NCBI GenBank assembly: GCA_028564705.1
Contig: JAPXFQ010000494.1
Span: 1,860,001 to 1,924,000, forward strand
Direction: 5' to 3'
DNA from: Apricaphanius iberus
Taxonomy: Eukaryota > Chordata > Actinopteri > Cyprinodontiformes > Aphaniidae
Length of the DNA: 64,000 nt
Shown here: positions 47,912 through 64,000 of the stretch, in pieces
Layout of the letters: the number at the start of each line of letters is the position of its first letter
Position numbering within the stretch: position 1 is the stretch's first letter
Notes under the pieces: generated by a model
What the model saw: the letters and a program-made list of their open reading frames with translations, nothing else
The model's database searches: none
Told to the model about the DNA's origin: nothing
Program-made: the position numbers and the translations under genes

Positions 47912-48592
47912 CCTGGGAGGAAAAATATCATCTACTGTATACAGTAGCTTCTTTAAGTGAGAACGTGAGTTTGGATCAAGTTTCGCTACAAGGAAATATT
48001 AGAGAAGAAATAGAAAACCCGTCCCCCTGAGTTGTTGAGCTCAGCTCCAGTTTAAACAGGCGGAGATGTGAGAGAAGAAAGCAGTCTGATCAAAAGTCTC
48101 AGAGAAATAAACTGGTAGAGAAGAGGCGTGGAAAGCAGAGAAGCCCACTGTCTGCACGGGGCGTTGGCCTTTCCTCTGGGTATGGAGCCCCGCCGTAGGC
48201 AAAATATAGACAAAAAAAAGTAATGGTTGCTTCATGTGCATAACTTAGGGGAAAATGCAATCAAACAGTTTTGTTATTATATGTTCTTTAAACCTGTATT
48301 TCCTTAAAATTCGCTCCAATTATTAGATTTGCGCACACTTTAACACTTTGATTTTAGATTCACAAGATTTCAGATATTAAAACTTTAGAGCATAGGAGTG
48401 TGGTGAGGTTCTGTAGAGTTGGATGTAGCCTAGTCTACACCATAGACTGTAAATACAAGGCCTACACATACACCCGTGCCCCCCCCAGTTGATACTGATA
48501 TTCAAGTTTTGAATTTAAATGGAGGACAAACATAGCTGGACCCCTTTTATTATTTCCAAGTGGTCCTCAAATATAAATAGGCTACTAGCTCT

Positions 48593-49291
48593 CAGTGTTG
48601 GGAGTAATGCATTACAAAAGTAATGAGTTACAATAATATGTTACCTTTTTCAGTAACTGAGTAGTGTAATGCATTACTTACAAAATATACAGCAATATAT
48701 ATTACAATTTCAGTAACTCAAGTTACACATGCATTTTAAATCGTTTTTCGGGCCAACTAATGCAGCAGACCAAATCAAGTTGGATACCATAGAAGAAGAT
48801 CCACTTCCTGTTGCTCAAAACTAAAACATCAGAGAATCAGGACGGCTGAGGAAAAGATCGACTGTACATTTAAACAGCGGCATTATTCACATTGTTTTCC
48901 TAAGCATCTCTTGTAAGACTTCAGACATCAGAGTCTCCTCTTTGTCAACCATCTTTGTGATGAGCACTTTCAGCACCTTCTTTTGATTAGATTTAGTAAA
49001 CATTACCATGAAATAGAAGGCATGCAAATAAACTAGAGACTTGATTTTAATAAAATAGTCCTAAAAATACAGTATTTGTTGTGTGACACTTGTGTAAAAT
49101 GTACATTAATAAGCTACGGTGGTCAGAAGTCGTGTTAGATATTTAAAATATTTAGCCAAAAGTAACTTAAAGTAGTGTAACTCAGTTACATTTTTAAGGC
49201 AGTAATATGTAATGCAAACATATTACATTTTTGACATTGTTACTAGTAGTGTGAAATATATTACAATTTCTTTGTAACTTGCCCAACACTG
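48593..49291. mobile_element. non-autonomous hAT, 699 bp
   Basis: Ends are CAGTGTTGGGAGTAATGCAT and, read backwards from the right, CAGTGTTGGGCAAGTTACAA. TAGCTCT is repeated directly outside both ends (48586-48592 and 49292-49298), 7 bases of the expected 8. Many GTAATGCATTAC-type motifs near both ends form sub-terminal repeats. No transposase. Confidence 0.85.
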
Positions 49292-49803
49292 TAGCTCTGC
49301 ATGCTTCTCTTCATTTCGGCTCCACATGTCCATGTTTGCTGGGTTTAGTTGATTTTAAAGCTTTTAATAATTCTTTAATCAACTCCATGCCATTCAGGAA
49401 TACAATAGCATGGACAATGAAATATTTTTTTATTATAAACTCAAATTAGATCTTTTAAGTATTCTTCATTGCAGACAATCACTAAGAAGAGTCGTCCTCC
49501 TGAGTTGAACTTGACCTAATTTTTCAATCTTTTCAATGCATACAAGGAGAGCACCTGTTTCTCTTTCTGCAAATCTGTCTCAGCACTGTCCACTAGTGCT
49601 GCAAGCTTTTTTCCAGCGCCCCCTCCGTATTTTCACAGCACATTTTTAGCTGATCAGAACGACTAAATACGTAACACACAATTATTGAATATATTAAAAA
49701 GAGTTTGGCACATCACATCAGCATGTATGTGTAATCAGTACTTGATTTACATGCCAAGATGACATGGAAACTTGCTTCTTTTGACTGAACTTCACTGCTT
49801 TAG

Positions 49804-49818
49804 AGAAGATTAAAGAAG

Positions 49819-49892
<74 letters not shown>

Positions 49893-49917
49893 TTATATAT
49901 ACTTCTTTAATCTCCTC
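49804..49917. repeat. long AT hairpin: inverted GATTAAAGAAGTA arms around (TA)n
   Basis: GAAGATTAAAGAAGTATTAT on the left and, read backwards from the right, GGAGATTAAAGAAGTATATA enclose about 80 bases of alternating TA. The whole can fold into one stem of over 50 bp. It is probably a TA microsatellite grown inside a short palindromic element. Confidence 0.85.
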
Positions 49918-50039
49918 TTTTTACACTATGACCACTGGTTAGAATTGTGAAAATGTTCATATCATTATTTCCCAGTAGAATTCAACAGAGAGACAGCCTG
50001 GGGGAATAAAATGCTGTATCTGTGGCAAATTTTATTTGC

Positions 50040-50590
50040 AATCATACAAACAGCGCCCTGTATCGTCTTGCCTGAAGGTAGAAGATTTGTATTGATCCTA
50101 TTCAGGATATTTGGGTTTCTGCAGAGATGTTATCACTTGTTCCCTAACTCGAATCTTATTTAAGTTCTGGGCGGAGGGAAGGTCAGCACCAGTGATATTC
50201 CTTGCATACCCGATTGTTTGTTGTGGTCTGTTGCTGTTCTGTATCTGAGCCAAACCATTGAGGGATGGATTCACACAAGCCAGACTAAATAATGGCGGTG
50301 TGGAAAGGACCAGCAGCTCCTGAGGCAGGTTGTTCTTTTTAAATTGCAACCTCTGTTGGGCCTTCCATGTCTGAGGGCCACTAAAGTTCCCAGAAGAACA
50401 TGGATCCTGAGAATCTTAATTATCTACAGTAGATACTTTATTGATGAGGGAGGTACAGAGAATGGGTTTGGACAGGACGTTCGCCCATCAACATCTATAC
50501 AGTCTTGAGCAGGCTACGCATGTGACAGGCGGAGGCCGGTGAAGGATGCTTGAGTCGATGGTGTTGAAGGCCAAGCTGAAACTCACACAG
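50040..50590 (-). mobile_element. LINE reverse-transcriptase fragment
   Basis: On the minus strand, about 50585-50545 reads SLAFNTIDSS, the decayed palm motif (usually DFSSAFNTI) of fish L2/Rex-like LINEs. Blocks such as TTGCAACCTCTGTTGGGCCT and CTGAGGCAGGTTGTT fit the antisense of the same family downstream. Frame destroyed. Family name not determined. Confidence 0.65.
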
Positions 50591-51395
50591 CTCAAAAAAC
50601 TTTTGTAAAGATCCAAGTAAAGGCAGTTTATTAAAATTAATAGAATGTAGAAACTTATATTTCACATTTTAAACTTTTTAAAGAAAAGAAAGTGGGCACA
50701 AAACATTTTTTTTTACTTCTTAGCTTTTAGCATGTGTTTCCTAGAAAGAATGATACATTAAAAATCCACAATAACTGCAAAAAAGGCAAATTATGCTGTT
50801 GCTTATTTAAAGTTACATTTGATTAAAAAAAACATAAAATAGAATTTGGGATTACAAAACAATCAGAGAGAAAGTCATAATATATACATAACCTTGTCAA
50901 AAATATGATTTTAAATACGCACTGATCATATAAAAAGTGACTAAACAGTGGCAAATCAACAAAGACATTTTTTTATAAATATAAAGACGTCTTTATTATT
51001 AGAACCTCTCTCTTCATTATGAGATCACTTACAGTTTTTTATATGTGTGGCTCTTTGTCAAGCGTGGTATAGTACCTTGGTGCAGCAAAAAAGCTTGGAA
51101 AAAAAGTTTGCCATTTGGTTCAAATCCACTGGCACAACTTCACCATTTTGCAAGGTGTACAGAGGGAGTTAAAGGTAAAGTGAGATAGGAGCTCTGGCCA
51201 CACTTGGAAGTACTGATAAGACAGCTTTATTGATAGACCAATGCGCTTCGGCATGTGGCTTTCATCAAGGTCATTTTAAAGACAAACAATCACAGTTTAA
51301 ATGCATAGCAACAAACAGGAAGTAATACAAACCACCCAATCATACATTAACACATGAACAGGTCGACCAATTAGTTTAGGAGGTTCTTCATAAGC

Positions 51396-51503
<108 letters not shown>

Positions 51504-52361
51504 CTCAAATCATCTCATCTCAAATGAGTGGAATTGAGTGAAATTAAACAGATAAAATTAATGTGAAATGGAACTACATAGAAAAAATAGCAAGGGATAT
51601 GGAAACTTTAATTATTTCTAAAATAATTGTTTTCAATCAATTTGCTACTATTTTCAGAACCTTGATGTCATTTTTTACTACTCTAGACACAAAACTGAAA
51701 ACGGTTATCACTTCTAACAGGCTGTTTAATGTTCAAAACATTGCATTGGGCATTCACATCTTTAAATAAAACTTGCACAACCATTGGTCCAAATTTTTTA
51801 TTTTTTTTACTGTAAAATATATTTAGAACATAACTATAGATAACCAACAGACAAGCAACCAATCGTTACACGGTGTTACTGTTTGAACAATCATTAAATA
51901 TTGTACATAAAATAAGTGATACAGGTTTCATTATGGTACTACATGCACACTAAATACATCTCTGTAAAAGTGTTGCAGTAGTAGAGAGAACACTACAGAC
52001 TGCTGGGATTCCTTAAATAGAAAACTTTTAACTGATTGGAATCCTTGTACAATTGTAATGAAATGACTTTTATTGTAAAGTTCCTCGAGACAACATCTGT
52101 TGTGAAATTAAATTGAGGTGACACGGTGGAATCATTCAACAAAGTTTGTAATATATTAATGCTAAGAGTAATGCAACAGTTATATCATTTTGATAAGTTG
52201 TATCAATTGATAGATCATTGTAAAGAAATGAACAGACAACTCACTTGAAATGTAATGTGTAAATTGCCTTTAAAAATAGTACTTTGGTGTTAACTTGTGT
52301 CATATTGAACAGGTGATTTTTGTCTAACAAAAAATGATATAAGAGTTATATGTATTGTATC

Positions 52362-52734
52362 TGGGCTGCACGGTGGCGCAGTGGTTAGCGCTGTTGCTTT
52401 GCAGCAAGAAGGTCATGGGTTCGTATCCCGGTCCAGGGTCTTTCTGCATGGAGTTTGCATGTTCTCCCCGTGCATGCGTGGGTTCTCTCCGGGTACTCCG
52501 GCTTCCTCCCACAGTCCAAAAACATGCATGATAGGTGAATTGATCATTCTAAATTGTCCGTAGGAATGAATGTGAGTGTGAATGGTTGTCTGTCTCTCTG
52601 TGTTGGCCCTGCAACAGACTGGCGTCCTGTTCAGGGTGTACCCTGCCTAACGCCTGATAATTGCTGGGATAGGCTCCAGCTGCCCTGTGACCCTGAATTG
52701 GATAAGCGGTTAAGAAGATGGATGGATGGATGGA
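52362..52734 (+). mobile_element. tRNA-headed SINE with target duplication
   Basis: The head TGCACGGTGGCGCAGTGG plus GGTTAGCG carries an A-box-like sequence, and GGTTCGTATCCC is a B-box-like sequence. The body (GTTTGCATGTTCTCCCC, GGGTTCTCTCCGGGTACTCC, GGGATAGGCTCCAGCTG) is that of a very common fish retroposon, and it ends in GATAAGCGG and (GATG)n. TGTATTGTATC is repeated exactly at 52351-52361 and 52735-52745, showing retrotransposition. It is transcribed by RNA polymerase III if active. Confidence 0.88.
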
Positions 52735-52799
52735 TGTATTGTATCCAACCAATTGAGAAATGGGTTAGACTGTCGTTATAACACAATAGGGCACTAATG

Positions 52800-53100
52800 A
52801 AGCCGAAACCTAACCTCCACCAATAGGCGACACGCCAACGACCGTCGTTAAGACGTGGAGCACAAAGGATCCAATAACATAATCAGTCTTGTAAAAGCCC
52901 TCCAAGTGGTTAAATAGCTGAGTCTCCACACCAGTTAGTTGGACCAGTCCCAGCCTGGTCAGCGGCGAGCATGAACTGATGAAGCCTCTTGGATAAGAGG
53001 TGAAACGTCTTCCAAGACAAATTACCAAGTCCAGTTGCATTCGATTGAAATTTCCTTGAGATAACCATGACCTGGATGAATGAGAATATTCACAGGCGAA
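52800..53100 (+). repeat. fish interspersed repeat with hammerhead-like motif
   Basis: AACTGATGAAGCCTCTTGGA, GAGGTGAAACGTCTTCCAAG and CCAAGTCCAGTTGCATTCGA, then ACCATGACCTGGATGAATGA, match a repeat I know to be abundant in teleosts. A decayed inverted copy is at 60254-60328. Confidence 0.6.
52976..53005 (+). ncRNA. hammerhead ribozyme-like core
   Basis: CTGATGA (52976-52982) is followed by the hairpin CCTCTT-GGAT-AAGAGG (52985-53000) and GAAA (53002-53005). This is the order of the hammerhead catalytic core: CUGANGA, stem II, GAAA. Stems I and III and the cleavage triplet are not clear, so activity is doubtful. Confidence 0.35.
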
Positions 53101-53421
53101 ATGGGTTAGAACTGGGAAAAATTAGCACTTTGATCATTAGTTGTGAGTTTTGTGTCCCGAGTTGTGAAAAATGACTTCAAGGTAGCAAAGTGATTGAAAA
53201 AAACCCGTAAATTTACTACTGAAAGTGAACACAAAGAATATCGGCCAGAAAATTTCCTACAGTTAAATCTTCCCTAACAAACTTGACCTGATCATATTAA
53301 ATGTACCACCCCCTAAACTGATTGGTCAAACTGTTTACGTGTTAATGTATGATTGGCTGATTTGTTTTTATGTCATTTGTAATGCTGAGTATTTAAACTG
53401 TGATTGTCTTTCAAAATGGCA

Positions 53422-53454
53422 CTGATGAAGGCCACATACTGAAATATGTTGGTC
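53422..53454 (+). ncRNA. hammerhead-like core in the right arm (decayed)
   Basis: CTGATGA (53422-53428), GGCCACATACT as a weak stem II, GAAA (53441-53444), then a candidate GGTC cleavage site at 53451-53454. The inverted arm has the related minus-strand sequence at 51235-51268 with a better stem (AGCCACATGCC) but altered core bases (TTGATGA, GAAG). Each copy is imperfect. Confidence 0.35.
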
Positions 53455-53525
53455 TGTCAATAAAGTTGTCTTATCAGTACTTCCAAGTGTCACGATGAGT
53501 CCTATCTCACCTGTCATTTGGTTCA

Positions 53526-56290
53526 CAAATCTGTTTTATTTTTATAATTTGCAACAGGCCAGTGGAGAATTGGCCCCTCATTTTAAAATGCAGAGAAAAG
53601 TTAATTATATGCATACATTAAAAAAGGCTAGTTCAATGTGTACAAGGACTCTGGCTTAAACTGGATGCTATATTTTGTAGTTCTAAGGCCAACACACCAA
53701 ATACAGTCAAAATATAATCGTTTTACATTGTAAAGATATTTTTAAATTCAATTTGAGATTCATCAACTCTCGAGAAAATAACTACATATGGAAGTTTCAG
53801 TGCCTTTTGACATAGAGACTACTGAATATGACACTTTTACCAGATACAAGTAATTTTGAGAACGAACAACACAGGCACGACTGGCAAGTCACTGTCAAGT
53901 GTTTCAAACTAACATCCAAAAAGTGCTGGTAGCCACTTGATGTCAGGAGCTTCCCCCATTAAGAAAGCATAAATCATAATGAAGAACAAAACCGGAATGA
54001 AGTCTGTTATGATTCAGTGCAATTCAAATCAGCAGTTCTGTACAGCCACATTTTGCTGCTTCAGATACGTATGTGGCTAAATAGAGCAGATTCACCTCCC
54101 GACAATTTCCATATTAAGAAGCTCCAATCAGCCACTGTTAATTAGCAAGGTTGACTAAACATAGATTGATTGAAGGTAAAAACATTTTAGATTATTATGT
54201 ATGTGGGTATTTATCTTTTTAGTTTAAATGATCACAGATTAAAAGTAGGCTATAAATATGGAATGCAACCTTATATTGGTTAGATTAGCTAGACTGGCTC
54301 GTCAAGACTCCCCTTTTTACCCTATGTACCAGTGGATCACTAGCCCACCAAGACTTCTTTCAATCCGAGACTACTTTGACTTTAGTGGAAGCAATGGAAT
54401 GAAATTTTTGAAGTAAAGTTCTCTATCAGCTTGTTTAATGAGTTCGGGTTGGAAATCAGGAGTGCGGAAGCATCTAAAACATGCAGGGGGCAGTGTGCCT
54501 TGATGACCAGGGTTGAAAAGAATCGGCACAGTTAACTACAGGCCAGCAGAACCTGATAAGCTTAACCTTCTCCCTTATTGAATGTACAAATGTAAAATTT
54601 ATCTGACTTAATAAAAGAGACATCTATTTTTTGTTTTAAAACTAAATAATACCATTAAAACAGAAAATAATTCTATCAGATACGTGGAAATAAAAACAGA
54701 TCAACGCTCATCCGGAGACAATAAACGCAATTTATTTTTAACAGAATAATTTCAAGTTTATTTCATTTTGTTTCACATGAATCCAGTATATTAAGAATAC
54801 GGCAAAACTTTTGAGAATCTTGAATGTTTTTTTTTCTGACTTGTCATCATCATAAATACTAATATGAATACATCATACACAATAAAACACAGCACTATTC
54901 AAGGGGTTTAGAGAGTATCACAAGACATCATTCACCATTAACGACAGACTATATTTCATTTCAGCATATTTATAAGAGCTACAGTGGAAGAGAAAGGAAG
55001 AGAGAAAGGAGGGAAAAGGAACAATAGAGAAAGCAAGTAGCTTCTAGATTGCCTGGTCTAAGAACCCTGATTAGAAAAAAAACAAACATAATATTTTATA
55101 ATGACTAATGATGCACTGGATATGAAATACAGCTGTTTCTGTTTGTAGCTGTGGAAGCTAAATACAAATAAAACACATCTGCTATCGTTTGGCAAACATG
55201 CTCTTGAAAATCCACACGGAGGATGGCCAGCCGTAGCCGTACAGGTTCGTGTGCATCTGGATACAAGCAATTATTGCAGCACGTTGTGCTTTGAGTAGAT
55301 TACGATAGAGCTGCTGTGCACTGATGACTGTTATGTACCAAACATAGGGTTGGCTGTGTAGTCTAGATTTGCTCCTGAGCCTCAGCCTCTAATATAGTAT
55401 CATTGATGCTCTGGAATGTCAGAATAGGACGCATGCACTAAACCGGATTTCCGGTAGGAAGAAGGAGAGCCGAGAACGGGATGAAGACGCAATGTGTGTG
55501 GCACGACTACGATCTTTAAAATCTAATAAACCTTATCCTCATTTGACATTATTAAAGTGTCACAAAAACACCATTTACAAAAAAAAAAGCTCTGTCTCAC
55601 AACTTTCCAGACCACAAAGAAGGCGATCCAGAAAAGGAAGAATTTTTTTTTTTAGACAAAATAAAATAAATGCCATCATTTGAATCCAAACAAATAAACA
55701 AATACACATGAACTCTTACTAAACCATCTGATTTCACAATTTCCATACAGACAGCACAGCAAACATATCTGCAGATGTTGGGATTGACAATATTCAGTGC
55801 ACAACCAGAATACATCCACTCATGACAAAGACATTAGATGGATCAAAAACATGAAAAAAAACTAGAGTTCAAACAACCTACTTACATCTCACTTTCATCA
55901 CTGATACCACCATGTATCACTATTTCTCTACTCACTTTTTTTATAAATCAATATATTCTCTTTATGTCTAGTCATTATTTTCAGCCTTCATCCTGATTTT
56001 TTTAAAAATAATTAATTTGAAGCAAATGTTCAGATTTAACTGTGATTGTGACGTGGAACCGGTCGGTAAAGGTTAAACTATGAGAGCTCCTAAACAGAAC
56101 CAAAATAAATGCAATTGAATAACTCTGTGCTCAACATTTGTTGTATAACAACTAATATAGAGTGCACAATTATTCAACTGTGTACATATAATCATATATA
56201 TATTTATTTATATATCAGCAAGTTGATATTTACACAGCACAGACAAATACATTCTCTCAAGTTAAATATTACTACAATTTTTTTTTCTTC
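53526..56290. other. intergenic region, no gene seen
   Basis: AT-rich DNA between the composite element and syp. Could contain distal syp 3' UTR. No coding frame or bounded transposon supported. Confidence 0.4.
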
Positions 56291-56456
56291 ATAAATTTTC
56301 TCCGTCACAAGGTTTCCCTTACAGGTTCATCAACGAATGTTTTGGTATTTGAGTTCAAGTTTTTCTCGTATGCCCAAACAGACAATCCTCCGTTGTCTTT
56401 TACAGTTAAATACGTCACGAGAACAATCATCATGTTACAGCAAACAGAAGACACCC

Positions 56457-56509
56457 CATGCCCCCCCCCCCCCAGACCTTCCCGCCCCCCCCCATCCCAT
56501 CCCAATAAG
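56457..56509. repeat. C-rich tract (G-quadruplex potential on minus strand)
   Basis: Two long C runs separated by AGACCTTCCCG, then CATCCCATCCC. On the minus strand, the direction in which syp is transcribed, these give at least four G-tracts. Confidence 0.85.
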
Positions 56510-56699
56510 TGTAAGGACTCCATGCACCCCTCCCTCTGCCTGCCGACTCACATATACACAAACAGACACACAGAGGCGTGTGGAAACGCAGGTGTTGGTC
56601 GAGAACTTCTCCGCTTCATGAATGACGAGAATAACCTGTGGAGGAAAGAGAAGCATGAGAAAAATAGAAGGAAAAATACGCATGAACAATTAACTCCTG

Positions 56700-57060
56700 G
56701 ACAGTTTGTAGAAGTGTTTTTGAAAGTTTTGACATTCAAGTATTTTGTTGAGATTTTGTGATAGACCAGAACAATGTTTTCCATAAATTTGGAGTAGAAG
56801 GAAACTTAAAAGTGGTTTTCGATTTTCTTTGTCTAGAAAACTCTTGCTTTCATGCCCCCTAACTGAATACTTTGTACAACCACCTTAACATCTGCTGCAG
56901 ATCTTGTGATTAATGTCCATACCCGGTTTATACATTTTGGAGACATGCATTCTTCCAGGATTGTACTGTAAAGCAGACTTCTACCCATTGTGGATTCACC
57001 TATCATAGATTTTCTTAGGAATGTGACTCCAATATATTCAAATAGAATGCTCTTTTTCAC
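56700..57060. repeat. Tc1-like fragment
   Basis: TGTGATAGACCAGAACAATG, TGAATACTTTGTACAACCAC and CATCTGCTGCAGATCTTGTG resemble the 5' or 3' flank of the same Tc1-like family as at 13905. Confidence 0.5.
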
Positions 57061-57529
57061 ATATTTTTGTAGATTTTATCTCAAAGATTTGAAAGAAAAC
57101 GCAGCTTTGGAAGCGGAAATTTTAATTATAATCAACTGTAAGTCAAAGTTAACCTGATTTGGACTCGTGCATGAGAATATAAAAAGCCCTCATCATTTGC
57201 AAACAGATGATATAATTCACCATGGCAACAAGTGAAATAGAGATTTGATTCTCCTTCTTGTTCCCAGTGGAGTTGGATATAAAACTGCAAATGTAGAAAA
57301 TGAAAACTACATTTTGTCTGTATGCCACTCTGCTGGAAAAACACAGTCACAGCACAAACACAGCCATGAGTCTCTTAACAGACATTTTATTGGAAGTACA
57401 GAAAGATATAATTAGATAACAACATGTGGGGCACCACCTAATTGTCCCTTTCTCCCCCACAGTTTGTGCAGCCTTCAAGATTCTAAGAGAAAATAACACG
57501 TTTTTTTCAATATAACAAAGGCTTTGACT

Positions 57530-58244
57530 TTAAAGACCCACTCCGTAACTATTACACTATAGAAACACGTGTTTTCGAAATGTTTTGGTGACACAACAGC
57601 ATTTTCGATATTCATTTTCGGAGCTGTCACTACATGAGAGGGTCCTCCTGATGAATACCGCACAATAGAACTTTTCACTTGCAGACCGCTTCCCCGGATG
57701 TACTGACTGAGTTTTGCTTTACGTTACGTGCTACCTAATGATATAAACAAACCCGCAGTTTTGAGACTTGTGACATGGCAGACTTCCCAGAGAAACCAAA
57801 GAAGACGCTATTAGAAGAAGCGTGGACCAGAACCTGTAAGAGCTTAAAGCTGCTGGAGCTTCACCAATGGACGCTTGATAACCTTGGATTCACACTGGTC
57901 ACCCGCTGAGAGTGAGATGTTGGAGATACAGCAGGATCTATGGATGCTGCAATAGCCGTGTTGCTACTGGATTGGTAAGTAATAAATACTTTCTCTGGGG
58001 TTATTTGGGCATGGTGATGCAGTGCCGGGAAAACCATTTGATGGTTTACCAACTGACACGCCGTTAGTTTGATGATTTGTTGTATATGCTGGAAAGCTTG
58101 TAAAATAGTCAGTACACTTATTCAGATCCAGAATCCACTTATTCAGATTCTGCTCCATAGAGATTTGTATTTACAACAGTGACGTAACGTAATGAAAGGG
58201 CGACAGAGGGCAAATATCTGCAAAGGTACGGAGTGTCTCTTTAA
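57530..58244. mobile_element. TTAA-flanked non-autonomous DNA transposon
   Basis: TTAA at 57530-57533 and 58241-58244. Inner ends are AGACCCACTCCGTAAC on the left and, read backwards from the right, AGAGACACTCCGTACC. The target and ACTCC-type ends match the 9887-10318 element, so they are probably relatives. No transposase seen. Confidence 0.72.
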
Positions 58245-58499
58245 CTGTGGTTGTCGTGTTGTCCCACTTTCCAGCTAGGGGTTGTAACAACTCAAAAATG
58301 GCCCAGCAGGGTTTTGCTGGGTGGCACTATTAGTTAACTCATGCTGATTGGTTCTAACTCAGTAGGAAATTATATCAGCAGATGTCACCCAACAACCAGC
58401 AAGGGTGAAAATTGCTGGCGAAAAAAACACCAAAATAAGATACTGCAAATATTTGTTGAATTCTGACCACTAAGCTTGCCTGAGTCATGCAAGGTCTGC

Positions 58500-58760
58500 A
58501 GTGGTGTAGATGTCTTTAGTTTTTATACGAATCCTTTGATGAGTCATCTTTCCTGAAGTCATCTTGGCAGGTTCTGCCACTCCTGGGAAAGCTTTCCACT
58601 TTTCCATATTTCCTGAATTTGTGAGATATGACTCTCACTGTGGTTGTCTGGAGTCTCAGAGCAGAAATAACTTTGCAACCCTTTCCAAACTTTTTCCTTA
58701 TTTTCCAAACATCGGACCATAATGTGTCCCTCATGAGTTTACTAAGCGTACTTTATGTTG
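58500..58760 (-). pseudogene. Tc1-like transposase N-terminal fragment
   Basis: A minus-strand frame gives WKIRKKFGKGCKVISALRLQ, then TTTVRVISHKFRKYGKVESF and PRSGRTCQDD. This is the N-terminal helix-turn-helix and GRPR-like linker of Tc1 transposases. Only this fragment is present. Confidence 0.78.
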
Positions 58761-59532
58761 ACAGTCAAGTTCTATTAAAGTGATCACTTTATTCTACACG
58801 CAAGCAATATTGATCTTAGTACTCCAAAAATAGATCCAGGTTGGTTTGGATAGATTTCTTCCCTTATGAAATGAAATCATCAATTAAAAACTGCTTTTCA
58901 TATTTACTCAGGTTGTCTTTGTCTAATAGTTTGTCTGACTGTTAGAATATGGTGCTCACAACATTTAATAAAGCGTGAGGGCGAGCTTGAAGACTCAGGA
59001 TACAATCAGCTTTTTGTGCAAAACCCTGTCCTTTTTGGAAGGGAAATAGCATAAACTGCTTTTAGGTTTAGCACTGGAAGCAGTTTGCAAATACCCCCCA
59101 CCCCCCAACAAAAAACAAAAAACAAACAAAAAAACAAGGTATATCTTTATCTGTTAACAAATCCCAAAATAAACTTGATATCTGAAAATATCCATCTAAA
59201 ACTCTTAACATCTATTATAGGGCTAAAACAAATGATTGTTTCATCAATATTAGATACTTCACAAAGAGATTTCAGGTATTGTTTAATATGACGAAGAAAC
59301 AAATGAAGAAACAAATGTGACGAAGAAACAAATGAAGTTCAGAGAAATATTTGAATATTATCTTCAAACAGGTTAAACTTATACAATTTTGTGCTCAAGA
59401 GTCAGTATGCAAATGGTAGTTTGCATAAGTGCCGAGCTTAGACTGAATACTATGATTTTTCCTTTTTTATGCTAAGTCCTTGAAATTACGGATGAACTCA
59501 CCATCCTGCAGCTGCTTTTTGGCTGGGGAGGT

Positions 59533-64000
<4,468 letters not shown>

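Noticed and set aside
52362..52440. a tRNA gene
   Set aside because: A and B boxes are present, but the sequence continues into a SINE body with a target duplication and has no proper acceptor stem, so it is a SINE head.
56342..56761. 139-codon plus-strand frame with proline runs
   Set aside because: The proline-rich part is just the C-rich tract at 56457-56509; no splice or homology support.

Overview
This window is vertebrate nuclear DNA, almost certainly from a ray-finned (teleost) fish. The genes are split by GT-AG introns. The background is AT-rich and gene-poor. The repeats are those typical of fish: Tc1-like elements, hAT elements with 8-bp target duplications, PIF/Harbinger elements with TTA/TAA duplications, a tRNA-headed SINE, LINE reverse-transcriptase remnants, and long TA and CTAT microsatellites. 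Most short open reading frames are chance or lie inside transposons. There is no operon, CRISPR array, rRNA or convincing tRNA gene.

Three protein-coding genes are supported exon by exon, all on the minus strand. (1) prickle3 occupies 923-33914: seven coding exons are present, and the gene runs off the left edge before its third LIM domain. Its 14-codon first exon is separated from the PET-LIM exons by introns of 13.2 kb and 17.3 kb. (2) plp2, a four-pass MARVEL protein, occupies 38880-47911 in five exons that join to a complete 167-codon reading frame. (3) syp (synaptophysin) occupies 59533 to the right edge: the last four exons are present and the first exons lie outside. The trio matches the human Xp11.23 neighbourhood (PLP2, PRICKLE3, SYP) but with plp2 in the middle. 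The genes act separately: planar cell polarity signalling, a membrane-trafficking MARVEL protein, and a synaptic-vesicle MARVEL protein. plp2 and syp share the MARVEL fold.

The rest is intronic and intergenic DNA full of mobile elements. Several have clear boundaries: a 2.9-kb hAT at 4273-7157 inserted in a Tc1-like copy; a PIF/Harbinger derivative at 16365-17140 that keeps an open first transposase exon; two further inverted-repeat elements back to back at 17515-18972; a Tc1-like element at about 24868-26880 carrying a nested hAT at 25509-26216; non-autonomous hATs at 42632-42949 and 48593-49291; and TTAA-flanked elements at 9887-10318 and 57530-58244.

The most unusual stretch is 51112-53525. 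Two roughly 205-bp inverted arms with hammerhead-ribozyme-like cores enclose a CTAT microsatellite, another hammerhead-like repeat and a SINE with a perfect 11-12 bp target duplication. This resembles a Penelope-like retroelement shell. I found no evidence of a wholly new biological system. All repeat-family names come from recall, without any database search.
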